Assembly (NCBI GenBank): GCA_951217055.1
Contig: OX578282.1
Coordinates: 19,899,106 to 19,963,105, forward strand
Direction of reading: 5' to 3'
Length of the DNA: 64,000 nt
Origin: Gerris lacustris
Lineage: Eukaryota; Arthropoda; Insecta; Hemiptera; Gerridae
Under the pieces are notes generated by a model. That model saw nothing but the letters and a program-made list of their open reading frames with translations, was not told the DNA's origin and made no database searches. Positions 33,225 through 45,043 of this stretch are shown here, piece by piece; position 1 is the first letter of the stretch, and each line of letters opens with the position of its first letter. The translations under genes were made by a program, and so were the position numbers.

Positions 33225-34871
33225 TTGGCTCTGCCTGCGGCTACCACCCTCACAGTGTGGTGGTCTACCGCTAGCACTTTGCCTCCTCCACTCCCTGTCC
33301 TCGTCAGATCTAGGGTGACTCTCCGTCCTCCTAGAGGAGGGGGGCGGTGCCGCACGGGGCCGGCGATCTGACTTAAAGCCGTCCCTGGGTCTCCGGTGGC
33401 TCTCTGCCCTCCTGTTGGACGGGAGTTCCCTTCGGCTACGGTCATCCGTCCTCCTTTCATCCTCCTCCACTCTCCTTCGAACCTCAGTCCTCCTGGTTGC
33501 TGGTAGGGGGGGTGGAGCTGGTCCTCCTCGGACCCGATGCACCACCATGGAGATCAGGCCCAGGAAGACGCGCCACTTAACCTCATCGAGGGCCCTAACC
33601 GAAGATCTGGGGATCCACATGAGGACATGCCAGTTCCCCGGCTCACCAGCAATGTGGTCCAGTTTCCAGTCTAGGGCCCCCGGAATCCTATTGCGAAGAT
33701 GCATCTCTAGCCTGATCTCTTCAGGATCAGGCTTCTCCTCCTCTCTGATGTTGATGCCGATCTTCGTCGGCCAGGGAGCATCCTTCTGTGAGAAGACCTT
33801 AAAAGTGATCTCCTCGATGGGGGTTGGCTCCCAGTTCCGAATCGTCCAATCTCTAGATTCGGCATCAACCGCAGTGACCAGGAACCAACCAGGATCCACA
33901 ATTCCTGATTGCCAGAACCTTAGTACAATGCCTGTAGTCCTCTCCCTGCTGCCCATGCTCTCCAGGGAAAACCTCGTCAGGTTTTTGCGCAGCATTTCTC
34001 CTTCTTTTTGCGTAACTATACCTCCCTCTCTACTTGAGAGTACCACAAACTGCATGTCCTTACCCCTAGCAATATCCCTGTAGGACTCTATCTTTTGTCC
34101 TTCTGCTTCGGGGATCGGAGCAGCCATGGTGTCCGCCTTGTCACTATCTTCCCTTTTAAGGGGGGATATTCCTGATTCTTTCACCCTTTTGGGGGTGAGA
34201 TCTCCTGAAGAAGGTGTCCCCATAGCTCCCCTCGGTCTCTTATTGCTCTCGGCTGAGGGTGTGGTGGTAGGTCCCTCGCTTTCCCTGACCGATTTGGGGG
34301 CTGTGGGGAGATTGAAAGTCCTTCTCGCCTCTTTCCACGTCCTCCTAGCAGCATCCCTCGCTCCTGGACCCCTCGTCATCTTCCTCGGGGGGGCGTGCGG
34401 TGCTCTCATCCTCTCCACCTTGCTGGCCGCCTCCAGGGTTGGGAATTCCTCCTTAGCTGAGGTCTTCCCGATGGGTCTCCTAGAGGGCCTCTGGATATGG
34501 GTCGAGGTGTGGGAAGCTGAGCCCCCTTGCGAGGTCCCTACCTCCCCCTTCCTCTCCCTATCCTCCCTTGCCTTGCTTTTCTGCCTCTCTCTTTGCCTCC
34601 TTTTCTTTGAAGATTTCCTTCTCCTTCGGTTGTGTTCCACCTCCCACCCAGTCGAGTCTGACCTGGTGGGGTCTGCCTCCAGACTGGTCGGGGATGTGGA
34701 ACCTGCCTCCATCATTGGGGGTTGGGGAGTTCCCGGTCGGTCCTCCCTCTCCTCCAGTAGACTGTCCTCAATCTCGCTCTCTGTCCTGTCCTTTTTAAGT
34801 AGGGTTGGGGACCCTGATTCCTCCTGTAAAACGTTAGACACTATAACGGGGGTGTCGTCTGCTGGCTCCAT
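33222..34871 (-). CDS. LINE ORF1 protein with DUF4780-like domain
   Basis: This 549-residue basic protein is the likely RNA-binding partner of ORF2. The N-terminal half (1-250) is disordered and rich in S, P, R, K and E, with KRRQRERQKSK-type basic clusters. A folded region from about 275 to 430 (including WPTKIGINIREEE, ALDWKLDHI and WRVFLGLISMVV) resembles DUF4780 domains in insect retroelement ORF1 proteins. The tail (about 440-549) is Arg-rich. No CCHC knuckles are visible, unlike most R1/I-group gag-like ORF1 proteins. The start is the first ATG of the open frame. The DUF4780 call is from memory of the pattern. Confidence 0.75.
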   Translation of the reverse strand: MEPADDTPVIVSNVLQEESGSPTLLKKDRTESEIEDSLLEEREDRPGTPQPPMMEAGSTSPTSLEADPTRSDSTGWEVEHNRRRRKSSKKRRQRERQKSKAREDRERKGEVGTSQGGSASHTSTHIQRPSRRPIGKTSAKEEFPTLEAASKVERMRAPHAPPRKMTRGPGARDAARRTWKEARRTFNLPTAPKSVRESEGPTTTPSAESNKRPRGAMGTPSSGDLTPKRVKESGISPLKREDSDKADTMAAPIPEAEGQKIESYRDIARGKDMQFVVLSSREGGIVTQKEGEMLRKNLTRFSLESMGSRERTTGIVLRFWQSGIVDPGWFLVTAVDAESRDWTIRNWEPTPIEEITFKVFSQKDAPWPTKIGINIREEEKPDPEEIRLEMHLRNRIPGALDWKLDHIAGEPGNWHVLMWIPRSSVRALDEVKWRVFLGLISMVVHRVRGGPAPPPLPATRRTEVRRRVEEDERRTDDRSRRELPSNRRAESHRRPRDGFKSDRRPRAAPPPSSRRTESHPRSDEDREWRRQSASGRPPHCEGGSRRQSQ

Positions 34872-35255
34872 ATTTGTGAAAATTGTGTATAAGTGTTATA
34901 GTGTTTGTTATGCTGGGTGGGTGTACTGTCTAATAGAGCAACTAAGTCTTCCCAGAGGTCCAGTTTAATTCCTGTGCTTCCCCAGGACGGTAGCCGCGCA
35001 AGAGCCCCCCGAGAGCGACAGCAGGGCCCTACCCAGGCGCCTACCTGGCACTACTATCGCTCTCTAGGATTTTCACCTCCTGATGGGTCAGCCCCCTACA
35101 CTAGGCTACGTAATAAAACAGCAAGGGTGGGACCCTGACTATGAGGTGGCCGGCGTGTCTAAGACCGTTTTTAATGCGCTACCACACCCGTCCTGTTCCA
35201 CCCAGGACCGGTCCCCTCGGGTCCTCTCAGTGCTCTCCTCGACAATATTGACCCT
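34872..35255 (-). promoter_or_regulatory. 5' UTR / probable internal promoter of the R1-like LINE
   Basis: About 384 bp of GC-richer sequence lies between the (TA)n flank and the ORF1 ATG. Full-length LINEs carry an internal pol II promoter here. I see no TATA box, as expected for this class. Confidence 0.5.
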
Positions 35256-35280
35256 TATATATATATATATAAATATATAT
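35256..35280. repeat. (TA)n tract, right flank of the R1-like LINE
   Basis: A TATATATATATATATAAATATATATA-like tract (split; one AAA interruption). It mirrors the longer TA tract at the LINE 3' end. Confidence 0.85.
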
Positions 35281-35623
35281 AGAAAGAGAGATAATCCAAA
35301 CACTACTAACTGAGAAACCACTGAACCTATAACCATGAAATTCTGTTAATAGATTCTCTAACCCCTCTAAGGGCTCGAATTACGAATCGCTATCTTGATT
35401 CAAGATGAAACATTTGTGAAAGTGTTTTCATTTCTTTTTAGATTCAAAATGGCAGCCATACCGGTAATTGAAACCATGTCCCCTCACTATAATTATCGTT
35501 GCTTCTTTGAAACGCTAAAATAAAATAAATTTTTTTGGTACAATGATTTCTCATATAAGATTAACGTCTGTCAAGACAGGGTTTCCTGAAATTTGACCCT
35601 TAAGAAGGAGAGAACGATAAGGT
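35281..35623. other. AT-rich intergenic sequence
   Basis: A palindromic ATCTTGATTCAAGAT word lies at about 35392, also seen near 19497. No gene. Confidence 0.45.
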
Positions 35624-36041
35624 AAAAACAAGTAAGGCTCGCTTCACGTAAGTATGTGAGGCAATAATCGCCGGTTTCTGCACGATTAAGTTAAAATTAT
35701 TTAGTGTAAAATTTTAATAGTTGCATATTCTTTTTCTACACTTCAAGACCTTTAAATTGATGTATAACATGTCATGGTGACTAAAAAACTTATTTTTAGT
35801 CGCCCGCCATATTGGCCGCCATCTTGAAAATATTTAGTGTGAAAACTCCAAAATGTGTACAGTTGCTTCAAATGACGAGATGCACCTGTGTGTGCCGAAT
35901 TTCATGTTCCTAGCTATAGTATTTTATGAATTGAAACAAGCCAAAAGACAGAAACCAACGGACAGACAGATAGAGCCGTTATATAAGGTTTCTTATTTTC
36001 TTTGTTATATAAGGTTTTCTTTTATTCGTACAGAAACCTAA
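35624..36041 (-). repeat. Repeat family B, full copy inverted
   Basis: It begins AAACAAGTAAGGCTCGC on the + strand, continues through GGTTTCTGCACG and CGCCCGCCATATTGGCCGCC, and ends TCGTACAGAAACC. It is the reverse complement of the 22278-22656 layout. The 62-codon frame inside is not a gene. Confidence 0.7.
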
Positions 36042-36044
36042 AAG

Positions 36045-36115
36045 GAAGATTTGAGCCCAGACTGATTTCCCGAAGTTAAGGAAGTTGGTTACTCGGGAGA
36101 GGGGTTCTCTTGAGG
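36045..36115 (+). repeat. Possible 5S-rRNA-derived relic
   Basis: AGCCCAGACTGATTTCCCGA followed by AGTTAAGGAAGTTGGTTACT resembles the 5S segment CCGAAGTTAAGCAACGT but is heavily diverged afterwards. A related copy lies at about 20190-20255. It is weak without an alignment. Confidence 0.35.
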
Positions 36116-36206
36116 ATGCTAACATACATTAATTGCGCAAAAGACATGGAGGGGGGACTTTTTATAATACTCTTTCCCCAGGATTTTGGAAAAATATTTT
36201 ATTAAA

Positions 36207-36340
36207 TTTGTATAGTAACGTGGATCCTATAAGGGTAGAAGGAAGAAGAAGAAGACTAAACTACTTCAACTAAACTACTGAAGTAGTTTAGTCTTCTTCT
36301 TCTTCCTTCTACCCTTATAGGATCCACGTTACTATACAAA
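36207..36340. repeat. Perfect inverted repeat, 62-bp arms, 10-nt loop
   Basis: Arms 36207-36268 and 36279-36340 pair without a mismatch around the loop ACTAAACTAC. The arm includes TAACGTGGATCCTATAAGGG and a GAAGAAGAAGAAG run. No mismatch over 62 bp implies a very recent origin, active conversion, or a sequencing or assembly foldback. Confidence 0.9.
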
Positions 36341-38980
36341 ATAGTTATTCAGAGTACAGCTAGCATCACTACTATTTTATTAAAGATATAAGAGGTGTAT
36401 TCAGGAAACTAAAGCACCTAGACATTCTCTATTAGTAATAAAACCACTAAAATAAAAACAAAAAATACACTAAAAACAACACACTCCGTGGAGAATCACG
36501 GGGGTATGAATAACTATTAATAATTTTATAATATTTTAAGAGGAAAAAGAATCCTTCACAGCGCAGAGAATAATATTGCAAAGTAATTCGAAAATTATCA
36601 AACTAATCATCAAATCCTAAACGAATAATAGTTGAATGACGTAATGACGAACATCAAAAAGCTAATAAATACCAAATTAATGAAATAATTTAAATTTTAA
36701 TAGGGTTTTAATTGCAATCATCAACAACTTTACTGATGAAATCCGGAAGTTTTCTAAGAATAATCAAATTTTCTTAATTATATCTTACGATTAGACTTTC
36801 AACTAAACAAGATAATAATCTATTTATACTGATTCCCGGGATAGACAAGAGGAAACTATTTAAATGGATTATTTCAAGATATTAAGTAGCTCTGCAATTT
36901 CAATAATTAAATTCCAGCTATGGGATCAAAATTGAGGTAATGCGTACTGCGGAAACTGGGTTTTCAAAAGTGAGAAATCTAATAAAGCCTAGTCCACACC
37001 AGTAGACATGTTGCGAGACATTTCTATAGACGGTCTCATAGACCGTGTATGGTTTAGGTCTAGCGTCCACACTTGCAGACACTTGTATACTGTTATAAGG
37101 CTTTCCTCTCCAATATGCACCTGCATTTATTAGAACTAGTTGTCTAGAACTAAGACTATGAGGTGAACAACTATCTGAACATCCTTAGTAGAATAACTTT
37201 AATAGTTATTTAGTCACAAAGTCATTTACAATTTAAAAAACATAGGGGAGTAACAATCTAAAAAAGTACCGCTTAAGCAAGTATCAACAGTAATACAAGG
37301 AGACAAGTGTGGCTATCTTGACGTAGGGATTCCAGTTCCTACAGGTGCTTCTCTAGTTCCTTTAGAAGTAAAGTAAACCACACTAATAATCACCAATAAT
37401 AATACTAATCATCAACGGAAGTTTTAAATTTTCGTTTTATGATAATTGTCATAAAAATGACGTACTCTACTTCTATATCGTTGTTGCAGATGTCAATTTG
37501 TTTCTAAGTTTAATTAAATTAATTTACTATAATCAGTTATAAATACAAATTTAGAATCAAAACGAGTGGGTTTCGTTTCTTGACATTGGAGTTTAAACTA
37601 AAATATATATAATTTTAGAATTATAAACTCGGCTGATGAGTGAATAAATATTATTCAAGATAAATTTGATATAACTTCAAAAATGTGTCACAACGGATTT
37701 TCACAAGCTTTCTCTAACAGACTTAAGATATTTCCATAAAATAAACATGGTGCGCTAATACTATATTTACTTGTTTTCATAGCATCAGCATCACTCGTCT
37801 AAATCTCTAATTCAAATTCGTCAAAGTTTCAACAAGCGAGAGGCTTAGTCCTAATTAACATTTTAATTACGGGCCCATGTAGACTTGACTCGAGCTCTGT
37901 TTATCTGAAGGGAAATTTCATCAACTCGCAGGCCCATCCTTTCCTTCCAAGCGACACTAATATGGTAAAATGTGACCCAAGTTGAAAGGTAAACTTAAGA
38001 GTTGTAAATAAATTCTTATAGGATCGTTATCATCATAACATAATATTAACTTAAGTTAAGTTACACAGTCTAAACTGGATTTTTTAAAAATATATATCGA
38101 GCTGAAAAAGCGAGGAAAAATAAATAAAAAGTCAATAAGAGATCGAAAGTTTTTTCCCAGTTAAGTTAAGTAGAACAACAGTTGGTAACACTAGAAAAAT
38201 AAAAGAACTTCCTTCTATTTCACCTTGCAAATAAAGATGTTTCTTAGTTTTTTATTAGACTGCTTTGATATTTTATTCAAAAGAGAATAAACTGAACAAT
38301 TCATAGTTATATCAGAGAAGGAAATAAAAATGACCTTTTAATAATTAGGTTAAAAAAATTAGTCAGTCGAAACCAATCTGCATTAAACATAAGAAACAGA
38401 CGATAAAACAGACTAACAAATAAATTTCATTAACTAATTTATATCAAATTTTCAACAAGAAAAAAAAAATGATCAACAATGCATCACCTTTAGTAAGCTA
38501 ATGGCGACTTTAGTAAGCTGATGACGACATCTTTTATACAAACAATGATAACCTAAAATGTAACAGAACTTATCGATCTAATAAATAAATAAATTAAATA
38601 ACAACTAGCCTTTACCTCTCATTCTAGGAATCAGTGGCTAATTTCCTATTGCTAATATATGATCATTATCATGTATACCATGTCATTAAATGAAATGCCT
38701 GAATAGTTTAGTTTCAAAGTCCTTAATAAAAACTTATCAGGACTACATTATACATTAAATTAATATGAATATATTAACCTGCAAATCGCAGTATGAAAAC
38801 TATTTATTACATGCAAACAACTTTACTACATACATCATTATAACGCACAAACAATAACCATTTTTTTATCAAGTAGGAATTTAATCTCACAAATATCATA
38901 TCAGTGCGTTTATAAATCATATCAAGAGCTTCTTATAAATGAGTAAAGAAAATAATCATGATAATAAAAAGTAAAATATC
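36341..38980. other. AT-rich intergenic sequence
   Basis: No gene recognised. A small palindromic patch ACGGTCTCATAGACCGT lies at about 37028. Other frames are short and compositionally ordinary. Confidence 0.45.
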
Positions 38981-39570
38981 TACCAATTTGTGTAGCACAC
39001 AGCTTCTTCCTCGTGTGCAAGTTGTATACTTTAATGGTTTTATGCTTTTACAACCTATTACATTAGGTCAAATCTATTTAATTTTCGTAAATATATTTAA
39101 GAAAATAGGTTTTATAATTATTTTTTTTTTACATATAATAAAATATCAATTTAGCACAATTTAAACAACGCAGATGGTCCCCGAAATTAATCTGGCGCTT
39201 TCTGCGGGCGACTTTTGACAAACCATCCAAATTTCATAAAAATCAGATGAGTACTTCAGAAGAGATGGGTGTAAATAAATGTATGCTTGGGCAAATGTGA
39301 AAGAGAAACAAATGGCAGAAGGTTAAAACGTATATAGGATACCTATATGGGTAAAGGGGACATACCATACAAATTTCATTAAAATCAGACGAGTAATGTT
39401 TTAGATGTGTTGGGTCACAAAAATTTAACGACAGACAGACATAAAAATATTCCCTGATGTCTGAAACCGATTACTGCCTTGGAATTTTTGAAATCTGACA
39501 CATAACAAATGTTCGTTCTTCAGAACGATCACATAGCTTCCGTTACCTTAAGTAAGCTCGGAAGCAAAAT
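38981..39570 (+). repeat. Repeat family A, longest copy
   Basis: It runs from CCAATTTGTGTAGCACACAG through CCATCCAAATTTCATAAAAA, 'GTACTTCAGAAGAGATGGGT', CGACAGACAGACAT and 'CCCTGATGTCTGAAACCGAT' to the terminal TTCCGTTACCTTAAGTAAGC hairpin. It is noncoding and the best representative for building a consensus. Confidence 0.7.
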
Positions 39571-40963
39571 TAATATTGTTTTAATACTTTTAATTTGTTG
39601 GACCTAAAAGGCTAATTATGCAATATTTTTTACGTCTTTTTAATGATGTTAAAGCTAAAAATCTTTGAATTGGATTAATTAAGACACGATTAAACATGAA
39701 ATTTATTTTAATAATTAATTTTTACATTTTACTGATTCAAATAAATTTTGCTCGCTTGGATAAAGATTATATTGAAGAATATGTGTATCGAAGTATATTA
39801 ATACACAATAACAATTATCTATTTAAATTCTTTAACAGAAACGTTTTAACAAATTAACTATGGTAAAAATAATTCATGGCACATCATGAATTTCATAAGG
39901 TGCAAGGGCCGACCTGAGAGCTTTTTATTTATATTGTACATAAACACATCAACTACCGTTCTAAGACAGAATCATAGAAGAAAAAAGAAAGTAATCTAAT
40001 TCAGAGATTATAAACTCAAAATTACAATAAAATTTCGATTTTTGAATAGGGTTTCTCAAATGCATAGCAGGAACAATTTTTCGTCAACGTTTAATCAGAC
40101 TAAAATTAACGATAAATTCTCGCATGTTTAGAGATACAAAGTAAAAATTTCATTAAGGGTGGAAAAAGATCTCAACGCATTGTGGAACTTACGAGTGTTT
40201 ATTTCATATTTCAGATAACTTCTCAAAAGAATTTTGGAAACTTTTCAAAGTTCGCTTTAAAAACCCAACGACAGACTAATCGCGACTATATGTATTAATA
40301 TGGACATAAAATATGCTAACACCTACTACTAATATATTACAACATTTGATTACAACAGACAGAGAGCTCGTAAAGGAATTAAGGGTTTGGCAAAGCGCCG
40401 CGTTTCATAAATTAATCATAAAAACATGAGTTTCGGGAAGTCCCTCATTAGGAAAGCACTCTTATTAAAAAACCATTCCTTCCTCTAGCAAGTTATGTAC
40501 TTAGCTCGGGCCAAAATGAAAACGCTATTCCTTATCTGAAGCGATTATGGTAATTAGTATGCATAAAGTAGACCGCTGACGGCTGGCTACACGGTAGAAA
40601 TTAATTAAATTAGCATCCCTCCCGGTAAAAAGGTTAAAATTACTAACTCAACACGACATCTAAACATTGATTTTAATTTTAGGGGTCAGTAAGATTTTCG
40701 GGGACTAACATTTTTAGCGACAACAATGATGACACATTTTTTTAACATTTAATTAATTTTTCCCCCCTCTTTTACTTTTTTAAACAACTTAATAAGGAAG
40801 AAAATTAATTGTTTTATGTTAAAATGTAAATAAGTAAGCAACCATAAATAAAAAAGTATACAAAAAATAACACTAAAATGAAAATTAATGTTGGTAAGCA
40901 ATTTAAGTCCAAAGTTATAGATATAAGGTTTATTTCATCTAAAATAATTACCATAGCACATAT
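39571..40963. other. AT-rich intergenic sequence
   Basis: No gene or clear repeat recognised. Confidence 0.45.
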
Positions 40964-41870
40964 TACACTGTTCTGCAAAAAAAGCCTCAGAATGAAAATG
41001 TCCTTTTTTAAAATTTTGAATCCGAACCTGGTCATAATTTCTCCTATACGTACAGCTTTCTCGGAAAATGCCCCTGAAGTTAAAAATAAATTGTGTGTTT
41101 GGTGGTTTTCGACCCAATTTTTTGCCCGAAAAAAAAAAATGTAAAAAAATATTGGGCGTTTTAATATCTTCTAACCATGAAGAACACGAATCTAAAGTCA
41201 AAAAAAATCAGCTAACCTTACTTTATTATGAAAATTGATTTACGAAATTAAAAAAAAAATCGATATTTTCTCCTATTGAGTCTTCGTATTTCTATTGCTT
41301 TTTCAGCTATATAAGAAATGTTTTGTGACATTTTTCTAGATTCTAGAGAATTACAATGTGTGTGACCAAGGGGGGGGGGGGGAATAAAAAAATTTGATCA
41401 AAACCACAACTTTTATTAACTTTTAACTTTTTTCTATCAAATATAATATGCTAAAATACAATTCTCCCCCCCCCCCATCACTGTTTCTTGTACCCCTCTC
41501 GGTCAAAAAAATTGAAATTCCCTGGAATAATGTTATAAAAAAGTCAAAACATTTTTTATATAGCTAAAAATGCAATGGAAATACAAAGACCCAATATGAG
41601 AAAAAAATCGATTTTTTTTTTTAAATTCGTAAATCATTTTTTATAAAAAAGTAAGGTCAGCAAATTTTTTTTGACTTTAGATTCGTGTTCTTCATGTTTG
41701 AAGATATTAAAACGCCCAATAATTTTTTTGGGGCGCAAAATTTGGTCGAAAACCCCCCAAAAACACAACTTTTCCGAACTTCAGGCGCATTTTCCGGGAA
41801 TACTGTAAGTATAGGAGAAACTTTGACTTCAGATTCGGATTCAGTAACCTCCGCAGAACAGTGTTATCAG
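40964..41870. repeat. ~0.9-kb foldback element with long diverged arms
   Basis: Left-arm words recur inverted on the right: ACACTGTTCTGC / GCAGAACAGTGT; CTCCTATACGTACAG / CTGTAAGTATAGGAG; GAAGAACACGAATCTAAAGT / ACTTTAGATTCGTGTTCTTC; TATTGGGCGTTTTAATATCT / 'AGATATTAAAACGCCCAATA'. The centre near 41395 lies between a poly-G (41370-41382) and a poly-C (41466-41476), themselves an inverted pair. No transposase. The ORF-like frames of 64-88 codons across it are products of the palindrome. Confidence 0.75.
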
Positions 41871-42022
41871 TGTTTCTAAAGTTCAGATAACATTTACTTG
41901 GGCCCAAAAGTTCGTTAAATTTTGCAGAACAGTGTTATCAGTGATTCTAAAGTTCAGATAGCATTTTCTTGGGGCCCGAAAGTTCGTTAAATTTTGCAGA
42001 ACAGTGTTATCAGTGTTTCTAA
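41853..42022 (+). repeat. Tandem array, ~71-bp unit, 2.4 copies
   Basis: GCAGAACAGTGTTATCAGTG begins units at 41853, 41924 and 41996 (spacing 71 and 72). Each continues with TTCTAAAGTTCAGATA and 'AAAGTTCGTTAAATTTT'. The array starts inside the right end of the foldback, so the foldback end has been tandemly amplified. Confidence 0.85.
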
Positions 42023-43436
<1,414 letters not shown>

Positions 43437-43569
43437 GGTATGTAAAGTGCAAATGCTAAACCATTAGAAACAAATCAAGGAAAGAACCTGTTCTTTAATA
43501 GGGGCTGATCTGTCATGAAAAAATCTTAGTTAAAAATTAATATTAAAATCGAGTAGAAAAACCAAAAAT

Positions 43570-44225
43570 TATCTTCTTTCGTTGTTTGGCATTACAGCCT
43601 CTTCACAGATCCTCTGTCTATCGGACCCAATAATCATATCCCCTTCAACCGTATCCTTACAGCGAGCCCTAGGTCGTCCCGGAGGACGTATGAGCCCTTT
43701 AGGTCTGCAGTCGAAGGTCTATCTTGCCTTTCTGGACCCATCCATTCTCCTCACGTGTTCATACAATCGGAGACGCACAAGTTTGATGTACGATGAGAGT
43801 GGAGGCTCCACAAACAACTCTCTCAGCTCTTGATTTTTGCACTTTCTCCACTTTTCTGATCCCTGACCGAACCAAATATTCCTCCTCTCGAAGATGTCTT
43901 CCCTAGAGGATGACCCCTGAATGATGAAATGAACATGATTCCCAACACTAGGTAGCCATAAGGGTGGATCAACGTTTTATACAATAGCTCAGTAGTGCTA
44001 GTCAGGTTCCGGATTCTCATAAGCTTGCTTCTTCAGCCGGGATCTCATAAGTCCAAAATATTTATGTCTGTTTTCGTCCTTCAAACAATGTCAAGGCCAT
44101 CCGCAAAATCGAGAGCAGACCTTGCTTTGCTGATCACTGTACCTGACCTGCATCACTCACTGGCTTCTAGAGCACATGTTGAATAGGAGTGGTGCTAGCG
44201 GGTTGCCTTGTCTTAGTCCATGGTA
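43570..44225 (-). pseudogene. Decayed non-LTR reverse transcriptase, 3' part
   Basis: Read on the - strand in several frames, the order is that of a LINE RT: GLRQGNPLAPLLFN (about 44215-44175), a damaged FADD-like block (FADGLDIV, about 44110), then LIHPYGYL (about 43960), LRLYEHVRRMDGSRKAR (about 43760-43720) and PPGRPRARC (about 43680). Stops and frame changes break it. It is 5'-truncated, as is usual for dead LINE copies, and the GRPR tail suggests the broad RTE/CR1-like style. Short frames on either strand here are fragments of this relic. Confidence 0.7.
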
Positions 44226-44971
44226 TATAAACGGAAAGTTATAATAAGTTTTAATAATATCAGCAACATTTATTCATTTATAACTTAACTTAAAATATAT
44301 TTTCTTAAACATATATGATTCAAGAAATAAAACGAAGAAAATATTTCATGATAAAATAAGATTGAAAGGCAGAATAAAACAATTTTATTATTTTTGTTGG
44401 TTTGACGTGGAAGTGCGAGGAAAGGCTTTGGGAAAAGAGTAGTATCACAGAGTTCATTTTATCCACCGTTAACCCGGGTGAAAGGGACCGGAAAAACCTC
44501 CCAAGAAATCCGGCAAAATGCTTCTATTCTAGCAGGAAGAACAGACAAAAAAAAAAAAAAAGGTACTGTGCTTTATATAAAAGATAAATAAACCCGTGAT
44601 CTAATTATATGCTTTTCGGAATTATATCTTTCATCTAAAGCCTGAGGCGTGTACGAAACGGTATTATTTCATTTTCTGTAGCAAAAACACACATGAAAAC
44701 CGATTGCAAAGTGGCGAGTAGGCTACAGAGCTAATTGAATTTCGTGTTACGTCACTAACGTTCACAGCTGTTGATAAAAATCCCTCTGGTTATATTTATA
44801 GGCTTCGTTATCCTACCAGAGACTAGCGGTTCTGTTAAATTTAATTTACTTACAACGCTTTTAAAATAATATTCCATACATTGTGAATCTTAATAATTTA
44901 ACTTTGAGGTTTGTTTTTAGGGATCCACTCTAATTATTCCAATCTTTTGTACATTACACAGACGACACACT

Positions 44972-45043
<72 letters not shown>

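Larger units (their letters stand above)
29465..35255 (-). mobile_element. R1/I-group non-LTR retrotransposon inserted in (TA)n
   Basis: Read on the - strand: 5' UTR (35255-34872), ORF1, ORF2, a short 3' UTR (about 66 bp) and a TTACTACTACTAC end that passes into (TA)n. Both ORFs are open. The GC content is visibly higher than in the surrounding DNA. ORF2 has EN, RT, RNase H and a terminal zinc-knuckle-like region, the architecture of I-group LINEs. The QEPY wording near the N terminus is typical of R1-clade endonucleases. TA repeats on both sides suggest a microsatellite-targeting element. Confidence 0.8.

Noticed and set aside
33415..34968. Long + strand frames of up to 280 codons over the R1-like ORF1
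   Set aside because: Antisense shadows of a GC-rich coding frame with few stop codons.
37630..37680. CTGATGAG word as a hammerhead ribozyme core
   Set aside because: No paired stem II and no downstream GAAA in the right place.
40814..41201. Overlapping 73-88 codon frames on both strands
   Set aside because: They arise from the foldback palindrome and do not resemble known proteins.
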